From: Siphonodentalium dalli
Lineage: Eukaryota > Mollusca > Scaphopoda > Gadilida > Siphonodentaliidae
Direction of reading: 5' to 3'
NCBI GenBank assembly: GCA_032622095.1
Contig: CP136065.1
Location: 210,282,151-210,346,150 of the forward strand
Length of the DNA: 64,000 nucleotides
Below the pieces are notes generated by a model. It searched no databases. It was not told where the DNA came from and saw only the letters and a list, made by a program, of their open reading frames with translations. Both the position numbers and the translations under genes were made by a program. Shown here piece by piece: positions 49,887-62,360 of this stretch (position 1 is the first letter of the stretch; every line of letters begins with the position of its first letter).

Positions 49887-51012
49887 TACAGTGTCATTGA
49901 CACTTTCATTAATATGTGTTAAGCCAATGCATTCTCTTATATATGCGAGGCGACCTATGGTCGACTCGCATATATAAGAGAATGCATTGGCACAGGGCCG
50001 TTTTGTTGGGTAAAGGGTTAAGTCATGTGATGCACCCGCCTCATCAAACTGTCGTTATTTGCAAGGTCATTGTGCAACCAACCAACTCTCACTTCCAATC
50101 TAACTATATCACAGTATCTCAAAATGCTGGAAACCTACAAATCATATTACATCAATGTCCTTCTATATGAATATTTTTTTTCTCTTCTTTGAGCTGCAGT
50201 TATTTACCAATAATTTAATCATAAACTGTCAATTCACGAACTACCGTATAAAATAATTGGTTGTCACTTGGAAATAACCTTATATATTTATTATGTACTT
50301 GTTCGGGTGCGAGAAACTGATATGTTAGTAGTCCGGCGCTATGCCAACTGGAGGAATGTAACATTCTACTAACATTGCCGAACATTTAAAGCAAATCGAC
50401 CATCCCGCTCCATAGAAAACATCGTTTGAACAACGCTAAACTGTAAATATTTACTTCTCGATTCGGGACGCATCTATCGGTGAAAGGCTAACGAATACTA
50501 TCACAGCATTTAATTAATATATATGAATGACTGCGTGTGTTGTCTATTTGGATATAACAATTCTAAAAATTATTACACTGAACAAAATTATTCTCAATTT
50601 ATTTTTGATCACCATACCGGGGTGTATCACATCACTTTATAAAGTGATGTGAAACACTGTAGTCTGGTGGTCAAATATAAAGAATAATCTTGTTCAAGCT
50701 AGTTATTATTTACGAATATTAATCCAAATTGACAAAACACTCCGTCACTGTTATATATTAATTAAATACAATGACGTTCGATGGCGAAATCATTTGTCTG
50801 AATTTATCGCCGATATTTGAGTCCCGAATCGAGATGTAAATATTTACAATTGAGCGTAGTTCAGACAATTTTTTTATGGAGTGGTATGGTCGATTTCTTT
50901 GAAATTTTTGGCGATGTTAGTGGCATGCTACATGTCCCAGGTAAGCATAGCGCCGGAGTACTAACTTATATCAATTTCACCACCCGAACTAGTATTACAT
51001 AATATGTCTTTA

Positions 51013-51227
51013 AAAGGGTACTGTACACTATATATATCCGGTCATATTTGGGACCATCTCCTTTTATACTTTCATTATGATTGCCATGTTATTTGCATCG
51101 TTCATAGAGCATATGAGTATATTTTGCACTAATCTATGGCACAAATTCATTCATTTGTTGCATATATTCTGTTGACCATAAAAGGAGATGGCCCATACAT
51201 GGCCGGATTAAGTGTACAGTACCCCTT
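51013..51227. mobile_element. TA-flanked MITE, 215 bp, in copy A
   Basis: Ends pair over about 45 bp (GGGTACTGTACACT ... GGACCATCTCCTTTTA and its inverted partner) with TA on both sides (51011-51012 and 51228-51229). The same insertion is in copy B (57454-57664), so it entered before A and B separated. Confidence 0.82.
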
Positions 51228-51479
51228 TAATTGACAATTAAGTGATACCAATTGTTTTACAGTGTTTACGATTAAATTATTTCTCGATAACCTTAATTGG
51301 TGTCGGTGACTTTTCAAGAAATCACAGTGGCGTATTTGACATGATGCTAAAATTGTTCATTGCAACTGGACGACCCATGTGAAAACGATCAAACTGCTAT
51401 TCCTCTTTAAGTACATGCGTGATTGACAGGTGGTTGTCCCCGAAAAATAATTGTTGATAGCGAGTATTGTATCAATTTT

Positions 51480-53700
51480 ATAGAAATTCACAGGGGACCA
51501 TCTAGACGACACCAAAGGGGTCTACTAGGGGTAACTTTTTACGAGAAATATAATGGTGAGGGTTAGGATTTTCTAAAATGAGGCCGTTGTTGTCAGGGGC
51601 AGAAAAGGGGGAGGGGCAGAACAAAACATTGTCGCCGATTGCCACGAAACTTATATATAATCATCACCATGATATAAGGAATCTGATGGTGCGGTTTAAA
51701 TATATCAAGAATGGCACCGTTCGAGTCAGGGATGCACGGAAGGGGAGAGGGGCACCAAAATTTATAAACTAAGTTTAGCGCCGAGGGACCATCTAGATGG
51801 CACCAAACGGTCTACTAGGGGTAACTTTTTACTAGAAAGATAATGGTGTGGGTTAGAATGTTCTAACGTGAGGCCGTTGTCAGGGGCAGAACTGGGGGAT
51901 GGGTAGAAAAAATGTTTGCCGCCGATTGCCATAAAACTTTTATATAATCATGCCCATGATATGAGGAATCTAATGGTGTTGTTTAAATATGTCAAACGTG
52001 GCGCCATTCGCGTCAGGGGTGCACGGAAGGGGAGAGTGGCGCCAAAATTGATAAAACGAATTTTAGCGTCGATTTCCACCAAATTGATAAATATTCTTCT
52101 CCATGATACAAGGAATCTAATTGTGCGATTTAAAGACTCCAAATTGCTGTCGTGTTGATGAAAGATTGTGGGAGGGGCACTCAATCAATTAGATAAGAAT
52201 GGGTTTAGTCGCCGATTGCCACCACACTTATACACTATCATCCCCATGGTATGAGGAGTCTAATGGTGTGGCTTAAATATGTCAAAAGTGGTGTCATTCG
52301 AGTCAGGGTTGAACTGAAAGGCAGAGGGGCACCAAAATTGATACGTAATAATTTTAGCACCAATTTCCACCAAAGTGATACGCATTCTCATCCAAAATAC
52401 GAGGAGTCTGATCGTGTAATTTAAAGACGCCATGTTGGTGCTGTTTTTTTGGGTGAGAGATGGGGGTTAGTGGGCACTAACTTTGATCAAAATTGGTTTA
52501 TCAGGAGTCTAATTGTGTGGTTTACGGATGTCACAAGCTGTCACAAGTGGGGCCATTCTAGTCATGATGCATATGGGTGAGAGGAACGCAAAAAAGACGA
52601 ACAATATGTTTAGCGCTGATTTCCACCAGATTGATACATATTCTCCGTGATACGAGAAACTAATCGTGTGGTTTAGATACGTCAAATTGGTGCTGTTTGG
52701 ATGAGAGATATGGGGGCCATAAATTTGATATGAATTTGTACACTCGCCAATTTTATACAACAACTTATTCAATATAATCCACACGGTATCAGGAATCTAA
52801 TGGGGTGCCTTGAAGCTGCCAAAAGTTGCGTCATTCGAGTCAGGGGTGCACTGAAAGGGAGAGGGGCACCAACATTGATCAAAATAATTTTAGCGCCAAT
52901 TTGCACCAAATTGATACACATTCTTATCCACGATACGAGGAATCAAATCATGTGATTTAAAGACGCTATATTGGTGTTGTATGTGTGCGAGATGTTGTGG
53001 GTGGGCACTCAATTTGATAAAAAAAAAATTGTTTAGTCGCCGATTAGCACCAAACTTATAAATATTTATCTCCATGATATCAGGAGTCTATTTGTGTGCT
53101 TTAAAGATGTCAAAACTGGTGTCATTCGAGACAGGGGTCCACAGGGGACGAGAGAGACACACGAATAGATGAATATATTTAGCGCCGATTTCCACCAGAT
53201 TGGTACATATTCTCCGTGATACGAGGAATCTAATCATGTGGTTTAACTACGACAAATTAGTACAGTTTGGGTGAGAGATGTGGGGCCTTAAATCTGATAC
53301 GAATTTGTATACTCGCCAATTTTAAACAATTTTATATATATTCATCTCCATAAGAGTCTAAGTTTGTGGTTTAATGATGTCAAATGTTGCGCGCTTGAGT
53401 CCGAAATAGGGACGGGTGGGTCACCACAACTGATATAAATATGTTTAGTGCCAATTAACATCAAATTCACACACGTTCTTCTCAAATAATACGAGGAATC
53501 TAATCGTACGTAAAATGTCACATTTGGTGCCTAGAAATATTTGCAAATATATGTCTGTCTGTATGTGTTCTATATATAACTTCACGGGGTACAATCGAGG
53601 TGACACCAAGGCGTTCAAACTGTGGTAACATTTTGCGAGGAAGATAATGGTGCATGTTAAAATATTAGAATAGCTCATGTTAATATTATAACACAATTGA
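51480..53700. repeat. Diverged tandem region of about 140- and 300-bp units
   Basis: Recurring phrases: GGGACCATCTAGA(C/T)G, TCTACTAGGGGTAACTTTTT, TTAGCGCCGATTTCCACCA, GAGTCAGGGGTGCAC and GGAATCTAATCGTGTGGTTT. Units are old and unequal. The last unit (53590-53660) again resembles the first. No coding content. Confidence 0.8.
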
Positions 53701-54558
53701 GTCTGCCCCATTCAATATAGTTTCCACACAAAAGTTACAAGAGAAATGGAAATGCATATAAGGACTGTTCAACAATTGTGGTCACAGTGTGCCGTCGAGT
53801 ATAATGTCTGAGATAAAAGAAAACGGAGTCAGTGGCACATGACTTTTCAGGATCCTCCAATACTGACATCTGACAATGTTATATCTGCCCAAAATACAGA
53901 GGATATCATTCATGTTTAGAACAGACTCATACAACAAACAAAAACTCAAAATCTCATTCTGTGTCGGGCACATGCAGCTGATATAGAAGCATAGAAAAAT
54001 AATTTCTTTTAAACTGAGAATAATTAGCCAGTATATAGCACAATGGACAGCGGGGCACTGGGACATTTCATTAAAGTATCTGTATCTTCGTGGAGATTTG
54101 ATAACCAGGTGTCCTCAAAATCTTAGTCAAACCCACTAGATTGATTGAACGTCTCTTTATTACATGATCCTACCCTTATTCCATTCAATAAACCCATTCT
54201 ATAAATTCTGATATTAAACGTTCGTTTGATAACAAGAAATAGTGCCAGGTAACCTTTGACATCCGGTTTGTCGTCTATTTACTTTACATACGCTATGTTT
54301 CAAAATACTATGGCTTCCAATATTTTTCCAACAAGCAATAATGAATGAAGAGTTGGAAAAGTTCTGTCATTAAATATTCGCCTTAAAATACGCCAAAGAG
54401 TCTTTATTTATCTGGGACTATTTCTTTACGTGGACAAACAAAGCATACTTACGTGAAACGTCATCGCATGCCTTATAGAAGCAGATGTTAGTTTATCGTC
54501 CCATTTGTTGATTTATTATGTATGTTTTGTAGAGTTTTTGGATCATGTAATAAATAGA

Positions 54559-54703
54559 ATCTACAACTCGTCCCCAGTTTATAGCGGAATTTAAAAAAAC
54601 TCGTCCGGTAAATTAGGTCTTGACCGAGCCAAAGGCTCGGTCAAGACCTAATTTACTGGACTCGTTTTGTAAATTTCGCTATAAACTGGGGACCGCTGTA
54701 GAT
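54559..54703. repeat. Long palindrome (about 65-bp arms)
   Basis: Arms contain CCCCAGTTTATAGCG, AATTTA, TAAATTAGGTCTTGACCGAG, closing at GAGCCAAAGGCTCG. Nearly perfect in the inner 30 bp. Outer flanks (GATCATGTAATAAA, GATCCTCTATAT) match those of the palindrome at 18326-18470. Confidence 0.88.
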
Positions 54704-55062
54704 CCTCTATATGTAAAACTCAATTGTCGTCTTTTATTTTTGCGAACTAATGTGCTCATGTTCATATTATAACGTATGAAGTTTACGCAGTTGTAAATAA
54801 ATAAATAGTTCTTTATTGGTGGGACGGATTAATCGCGATAAACAAAATGACAATCGCTCCGATCCGACAAGGTGAGCTACTACTTATATTCCGTGTGTAA
54901 GAATCATGTTTTGTGATGCTATTTGGGTATATAAGTTATGAGAATATGTGTAACGCTTTGAACAAGAGTATCCTCTATTCCCATCATATATCCATAATAT
55001 GCAGAGGGATTCACATTACTTTAACTTGGGCAACGCCGGGTAACCCTGCTAGTATATACTAT

Positions 55063-57882
55063 ATTCTATAATTACAATCATGGGTATATAATATATGATC
55101 TTGAGCGCGTTACCATTTCTGACTATGGTTTTCCTTGTTAGTATATTGTCTTGGTAACACGCAGATTCAAATACACAGAAGTGCAAACTCGTGAACATGA
55201 CGTCACGATGTTTCTGATATGTGGGATGGAGTGAGAGAATAAACAACATCCTATATATATCATATCGAGGACCTCAAAATAGATCTCAGGTAATATGAAC
55301 CCAGACTCTCTGACATGTCGAATTTATATCACAGAAACGTGACAAACTTGAGCCAGACATAATCAGCTCATATTGCATATGTGGGTGACATTGTCGTGAT
55401 CAGATGTGACGTTTGTTAAATAATCCTTCATGTGCTATGCGTCTTCGACAGTTTTGGCGGAAATTAGCAATCATTGAACAATCACGAAATCACGGTTATC
55501 ATGGAAATAACGTGTTTTTTATAACTAATCTATTAGTGACCAACAGTGTCTAACCATATACGTGCGTTAAGTCATCTGATACACCCGCCTCGTCAAACTG
55601 TCGTTATTTGCAAGGTCATTGTGCAACCAATAAAATCTTACTTCCAATCTAATAATATTACCGTATCTCACAATGCTGGAATTTCTGGAAACCTACCAAG
55701 TATAAGGGTTAGAGCACAAGAATTGTTCTTTACCAGAATCATTCGAGTCGAAGAGGAGATTTATTCTGGTAAAGAACTATTCGCGTGCTCTGACCGACTT
55801 AGAGCACAATTGATCCCACATAATGCAATCAACTGACCACGACGCACTATCAGTGCGCTGGCCGCGATTGAACACAAAAGTCGGTTAGCCACGCCCAACA
55901 ACGTGATCAACATGAACTGATAGCCGTTGAATGTGAATATTTCGTAATCGTTTATTCACTTAAATGACCACAACTAGTGGTATATAGTGTTACATTGCTC
56001 CACTGACCTGCCGGCCCACTGCGTTCAAATACAAACATATACATGTATATAATCAACAAAATTCCCCCAACCAGCCACCGCAGCACCGCGACCCCGATAA
56101 GCACCCCCAACCAGACCGGACGATGGCACACGGGCTGCAACCGGAGGGACACACCCAGCTCGCGCCACTGCGGTGAGTGGTCGGGGAATAAATATAGGTC
56201 AAACTGACCGTACAATCATATTTTAACTGGACAGGACAGGTCAGCGTATAGAAACTCACGCGCAGCTCAAAGCAGGGCGGGGAGACCAGCTGATGTGCAC
56301 GGAAAAAAACTGTAAAAACATGGGTTCTACTTCAGGTCATATGTTGTCTGCCAGGAGGATAGCAGGTTTAGTTTATTCGTTCTCTGGGATTCAGTTTGTT
56401 TGTGACATTTCACCTGCGAATTTCATTCTTCATTTATTCGATATAGATATATGTCCGAAACAACACGGACTGGTCCCACTTTGAAGCGCCCGTGTGATTT
56501 GTCTGTTGTGAGTTAAGTTTGCCCAACAATGAGATAAGCACTGATCTATTGCTTGGCCAGCCTTGGGAACTGGTGTGTTTACCAAAAATCAGGGAACGAT
56601 TGTATACATGGGGTTGTGCTCTAAACCATATTACATCAATGTCCTACTATATGAACGGTTTTTTTCTCTTCTTTGAGCTGCAGTTATTTACCAATAATTT
56701 AATCATAAGCTGTCAATTCACGAATTATCGTAAAATAATTGGTTGTTACTTGGAAATAACCTTAAATATTTATTATGTACTTGTTCGGGTGCGTGAAACT
56801 GATATGTTAGTAGTCCGGCGCTATGCCAACTGGATGAATGTAACATTCTACTAACATTGCCGAACATTTAAAGCAAATCGACCATCCCGCTCCATAGAAA
56901 ACATCGTTTGAACAACGCTAAATTGGAAATATTTACTTCTCGATTCGGGACGCATCTATCGGTGATAGGCTAACGAAAACTATCACAGCATTTAATTAAT
57001 ATATATGAATGACTGCGTGTGTTGTCTATTTGGATATAACAATTCTAAAAATTATTACATTGAACAAAAATATTCTCGATTTCTATTTGATCACCATACC
57101 GGGGTGTTTCAAATCACTTTATAAAGACACTGCAGTCTGGTGGTCAAATATAAATTGAGAATAATCTTGTTCAAAGTAGTTATTATTTACGAATATTAAT
57201 CCAAATTGACAAAACACACCATCAATGTTATATATTAATTAAATGCATTGACGTTCGATGGCGAAATCATTTGTCTGAATTTATCGCCGATATTTGAGTC
57301 CCGAATCGAGATGTAAATATTTACAATTGAGCGTAGTTCAGACAATTTTTTTTATGGAGTGGTATGGTCGATTTCTTTGAATTTTTTGGCGATGTTAGTG
57401 GCATGCTACTTATATCAATTTCACCACCCGAACTAGTACATAGTATGTCTTTAAAATGGTACTGTACACTAGATCCGGTCATATTTGGGACCATCTCCTT
57501 TTATACTTTCATTATAATTGCCATGTTATTTGCATCGTTCAGAGAACATAGGAGTATATTTTGCACTAATCCATGGCACAAATTCATTCATTTGTTGGAT
57601 ATATTCTGTTGAATAAAAAAGGAGATGGTCCATAAATTGTCGGATTTAGTGTAGAGTACCCATTTAATTGACAATTAAGTGATACCAATTGTTTTAGAAT
57701 GTTTACGATTAAATTATTTCTCGATAACCTTAATTGGTGTCGGTGACTTTTCAAGAAATCACAGTGGCGTATTTGACATGATGCTAAAATTGTTAATTGC
57801 AACTGAACGACCTATGAAAACGATCAAACTGGTATTCCTCTTTAATTACATGCGTGATTGACAGGTGGTTGTCCCCGAAAAA
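55063..57882 (+). repeat. Dispersed repeat, copy B (with empty TTAA site)
   Basis: The most complete copy, about 2.8 kb. It has the single TTAA at 55567-55570 where copy A has its MITE, and it keeps the TA-flanked MITE at 57454-57664. A 96-codon open frame (55546-55836) is shared in part with copy C. No terminal inverted repeat or LTR was recognised, so it may be an old segmental duplication or an unrecognised element. Confidence 0.8.
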
Positions 57883-57944
57883 CATCTGAATTTGAAACTA
57901 GAAGAATTTCCTATAACAAAAAAACCAGTCCCTATATATATACT

Positions 57945-59475
57945 ACTAGAAGGTGACCCGACTTCGTCCGGGCTTTGACCTTGAATTGTCTATTTTGAAG
58001 GCCAAGGTCAAGTGGGGTCACGATTTGACCCGTCCAAAACACAGTGCCCGAACAAAAGTACCCGACAAAAGTACCCGTCGAAATCCATCCGGTTTTACCC
58101 GATTTGACCTTGAATTGACCATGTTGAAGGTCAAGGTCAGGTGGGGTCAAACACCAACACCCCAAAAATGGTGGATATCGGCCCAGCGGATACCGAGATA
58201 CCCTATGCATAAAATTTCGTCCGTAAAAATCCGACAGTTTAACCCGATTTGATTTCCACTCAAGTATATAAACGCGCTTCATATACACACGCTCATTAAT
58301 TATCAAGTTTCAACGTATAGATAAATTACCATCGGTGCCAGAGATATCGCCAAGACGTCTGAAACAGTCAAATGCATCGGCCGGTTAAGCGTTAACGTGA
58401 TCTAACGTTATGACATCTAACGACGTCATAGAAGTTACGCATTGTTTTTATCCTGATGGAAGATAGTACCACATCTTCTTGATAATTGAGGCAGATAACT
58501 AAAACGGATACATACGCATTATATATCGTTGAAAAGAGGAAACATGAAAGATTCTCACAGTGTCATTATTATGACTGGCATTTTATTATTCGCGCTGTTT
58601 CGAATCGATTTGTAAGCACCGAACTCAAATGAAAGTCCCGTAACACAACGTAAAAACAGATTTGACCTCGGCACGTGAAAAGTTGACCTCGGATCTGAAA
58701 ATTAATAGGCCCATGCCACCCCCCGGCCGAAAATACCCCCACATACGAAGTTTCATCGAAATCGGGTCGGCCGTTTTCGAGTTCATCGCGAACACACACA
58801 CACACACAGATAGATACACACACAGACAGATCTTCCAAAATATATAATAGACTAGAAGGTGACCCAACTTCGTCCGGGCTTTGACCTTGAATTGTCCATT
58901 TTGAAGGTCAAGGTCAAGTGGGGTAACGATTTGACCAGTCCAAAACACTGCCCGGACAAAAGTACCCGACAAACGTGCCCGTCGAAATCCATCCGGTTTT
59001 ACCCGATTTGACCTTGAATTGATCATTTTGAAGGTCAAGGTCTGGTCGGGGTCACGATTGGACCCGTCCAAAACAATCGGTGAACAAAAGTAACCCAACG
59101 TATCAAATTTCGTCGAAATCCCATCAAAATTGGCGATTTGACCTTGAAGTTACCCGATTTCAAGGTCAAGGTCACGTCGCACGGGCAAATGAATATGCTT
59201 ATGAGACTCGCCATAAGAAAGTACCCCCACATACCAAGTTTCATCGAAATCCCGTGATATTCGGGCGTTTGACCTTGAAATGACCCGATTTCAAGGTCAA
59301 GGTGACGTCGCACGGACAAATTAATATGCCTATGTTCGTCCCCGGCCGAAAATACCCCCACATACCAAGTTTCATCGAAATCGGTTGGGACGTTTTCGAG
59401 TTCATCGCGAACACACACACAGACACACACACACACAGACACACAGATCTTCCAAAATATATAATAGATAGACTT
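57945..59475 (+). repeat. TGACCTTGAA-rich repeat, two tandem copies
   Basis: The two units start ACTAGAAGGTGACCC(G/A)ACTTC at about 57950 and 58852. Each contains several TTGACCTTGAA and TCAAGGTCAAGGTCA stretches and ends in a CA-rich microsatellite and AGATCTTCCAAAATATATAA. The same end, inverted, lies at 7442-7560. The phrases ACCAAGTTTCATCGAAATC and GTTTTCGAGTTCATCGCGAA recur. Non-coding. Confidence 0.82.
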
Positions 59476-59554
59476 ATATGACCACACGTTATGTTCGCGG
59501 GTTCAGATTCTTACTCACCGAATTGTGGGGAGTAGAATCTAGACCACGTGCCAG

Positions 59555-59880
59555 TGTTCCCGTTCGATGTTTACGCGCGCGCCGCGTGTATACTCTGGTC
59601 CAAATTCTAGATAGCTATGGTTCGCTGGGCGTTTTATTTATAAATAATGGGTTTTTCCGGTTTAAAAGTCGAACTGCGCGACCAGGAGGCCGAGTCCGGT
59701 AAAAGGTGTAGTTGGGAATTTCAATTTCGTTTATTGTCCTTTACATTATTAGGTCAATAATGTTGATTTTTATAGATATTTTTCGTTCTGCAGTCCACTG
59801 ACGGTTGTGGTCGGAGACGGCCGAGTCGGCCGCCGGTTCGTTAATTAGGTGCTGGTTGTTATTGTTATTTTAACGGAATT
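59555..59880 (-). repeat. Inverted partner of the block at 1340-1690
   Basis: GTATACTCTGGTCCAAATTC, AGATAGCTATGGTTCGCTGG, GCGTTTTATTTATAAATAAT and CGTTAATTAGGTGCTGG match, in reverse complement, the order seen at 1340-1690. Type unknown; a TATAAATA-like box inside leaves a solo LTR possible but unproven. Confidence 0.65.
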
Positions 59881-59904
59881 CTGAGTTGGTCATTCGCGAA
59901 ACCA

Positions 59905-60870
59905 ATATATTTTATATTCTATAATTACAATCATGGGTATATAATATATGATCTTGAGCGCGTTACAATTTCTGACTATGGTTTTCCTTGTTAGTATATT
60001 GTCTTGGTAACACGCAGATTCAAATACACAGAAGTGCAAACTCGTGAACATGACGTCACGATGTTTCTGATATGTGGGATGGAGTGAGAGAATAAACAAC
60101 ATCCTATATATATCATATCGAGGACCTCAAAATAGATCTCAGGTAATATGAACCCAGACTCTCTGACATGTCGTATTTATATCACAGAAACGTGACAAAC
60201 TTGAGCAAAGGCCAGACATAATCAGCTCATATTGCATATGTGTGTGGCATTGTCGTGATCAGATGTGACGTTTGTTACACAATCCTTCATGTGCTATGCG
60301 TCTTCGACAGTTTTGGCGGAAATTAACAATCATTGAACAATCACGAAATCACGGTTATCATGGAAATAACGTGATTTTTATAACTAATCTATTAGTGCCC
60401 AACAGTGTCTATCCATATACGTGCGTTAAGTCATCTGATACACCAGCCTCGTCAAACTGTCGTTATTTGCAAGGTCATTGTGCAACCAATCACATCTCAC
60501 TTCCAATCTAATAATATTACCGTATCTCACAATGCTGGAATTTCTGGAAACCTACCAAGTATAAGGGTTAGAGCACAAGAATTGTTCTTTACCAGAATCA
60601 TTCGAGTCGAAGAGGAGATTTATTCTGGTAAAGAACTATTCGCGTGCTCTGACCGACTTAGAGCACAATTGATCCCACATAATGCAATCAACTGGAAATG
60701 TGCCGTTGAGCATGTTTTGACCACGACGCACAATCCGTGCGCTGGCCGCGATGGAATACAAAAGTCGGTTAGCCACGCCAACAAAGTGATTAACCAGCTA
60801 CTTGCTTACGATTTTCAAAACTGTATCGTATATTGCGATAGGGTCATGCAGAGTTAATCATAATACTCAG
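59905..60870 (+). repeat. Dispersed repeat, copy C (second empty TTAA site)
   Basis: Nearly identical to copy B for most of its length (single TTAA at 60426-60429) until about 60793, where they part. It keeps a 150-codon open frame (60405-60857). The shared part reads RAQELFFTRIIRVEEEIYSG and FACSDRLRAQLIPHNAIN; I do not recognise it. Confidence 0.78.
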
Positions 60871-62300
60871 GTCCTTGGGGTCACGAATCTACAATGATCC
60901 CTGGGTCTTTCAGCTACAACAGTTCGATTGGTGAGTACATCTGACATAGGCACTGAGGTATATAATATGTTCGTCATGGTATATACCCAGATATTTAACG
61001 AACAGGATATAATGACGTCCGAGCTTCATGAAATATTCAACGCCGTTGCTTGTTAATACCATGCAATCATACTTATACCGAAACCATTGTCTTGTATATA
61101 TAGTCTTTATCTACATAGGGGATATGCCGGTATGTGAGTGGGTGTATAGCAAACAGGAAATTTTCATTTCCGATATGGCCATGTAGCCTATTTCGCTGAC
61201 AACATAATTTGATATATAAATCACCATCGCTGCCCCAATGGTTTGACATCTATATACTATTCAGAATTTACTAAGAATCATCCAAGTTTCCGGTGGTCGT
61301 TGTATACATAAAGACAATATATTATTACATTGATTCGGGACGTTAAAGACGGCCCTACCACCTTAAACCCCCGTGTCAATTAGAGAATTGTGCATATTTG
61401 CTTTTATTAGGAAATGTGGAGTTACAATCGCCTACCTATAACTCATGTTTTAATATCATAAACCCATTCTGGCCAGGAACAATTCGATCAATCGAAATTG
61501 TGTGCCAAAACTTGATTTTAGTCTTAATTTTTTAATCCGGGATCCGTTACTCTTGCTGAGACTGGTGGGGTTACTGCGTGTCACAATGTTACCATGCATG
61601 GTACAATTATGGTTCGAAGCCCCCTTCAACTGATGCGGGAGACAAAAGGCGAGAATAAAGTAGACACTGGGCTATGTTTGGTCAATCGCGCTCCATGTCT
61701 GTTTTTTTTTCACATAATAATGCTGCACATGCACCTCTTTCCTATAAATGTCTAAAGTTAAAATAGCCATTGTCACAGACATTAACCGTTTGTTGTGACC
61801 TTTGAACTTTGTGGTGTTTTGTGAAAAACAAATTGCTCTATTTTAGTGCGATTCTGAGCCTATATATAGTTATGAATACACAAGATTTAAAGGTTGATTC
61901 CCTTCTTGATATATACTGCATTGGTTTGCATAAAAGTTTACCCAAATATTAATCTTTCAGATATTAAGAAAATTCCGGACCTGGTCATTATAATATAAAC
62001 AGTATATAATACAAAATTTGCCGTGGGGACTTGAAAATATTTACACCATTGTAAACACAAGGCACCAACCATACCCGGGGCCGATTTTGCAAACCAGATA
62101 TAGCTTTCATGTGATGTTATATAACGAAACTAGTTATTAACATTTCGAGCGGAGAAATTGTCCAACTAGAAGAATTACACACTGTTTGAGTTAATCAGGC
62201 ATCTAACAACATAAGCCACTGCACGAAACAACGAGCATTGGCATTTTGGAAGTAGAAACATTTAAGAAATGGATGTTGATTTGCTTGCGTTCCATATACG

Positions 62301-62360
62301 GTTGTCTGATATTTTGTGTGGAACGGGAAAACGTTCCACACATAAAAATATCAGACCAAC
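62301..62360. repeat. Short hairpin
   Basis: GTTGTCTGATATTTTGTGTG at the left pairs with CACACATAAAAATATCAGAC at the right around GAACGGGAAAACGTTC. No flanking duplication was identified. Confidence 0.75.

Larger units (their letters stand above)
46283..50017 (+). mobile_element. piggyBac-type MITE carrying a 3.27-kb nested element
   Basis: TTAA at 46279-46282 and 50018-50021; ends CCCTTTACCC(T/A)ACA and TGTTGGGTAAAGGG. Hairpins lie at about 46436-46503 and 49923-49991. In copies B and C of the surrounding repeat the same place reads CGTGCGTTAAGTCATC with a single TTAA (55567-55570 and 60426-60429). These are true empty sites and prove the insertion and its target duplication. Confidence 0.93.
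45828..51448 (+). repeat. Dispersed repeat, copy A, with nested insertions
   Basis: Unique parts of copy A (45828-46278 and 50022-51448) align in order with copy B at 55063-57882; the first part also matches copy C at 59905. The gap is the MITE at 46283-50017. Relative to B, copy A also lacks about 930 bp after GCTGGAAACCTACAAA (about 50138). A and B end at the same point, after GGTTGTCCCCGAAAAA. Element type unknown. Confidence 0.8.

Noticed and set aside
59395-59465. CA microsatellite as an independent feature
   Set aside because: It is the tail of the TGACCTTGAA-rich repeat, as shown by the shared borders at 58790 and, inverted, at 7467.
60880-60910. ATCTACAATGAT as a possible start of kinesin exon 6 (IYND)
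   Set aside because: There is no AG acceptor directly before it, the frame continues with a sequence unlike kinesin, and no IRDLL-like residues follow.
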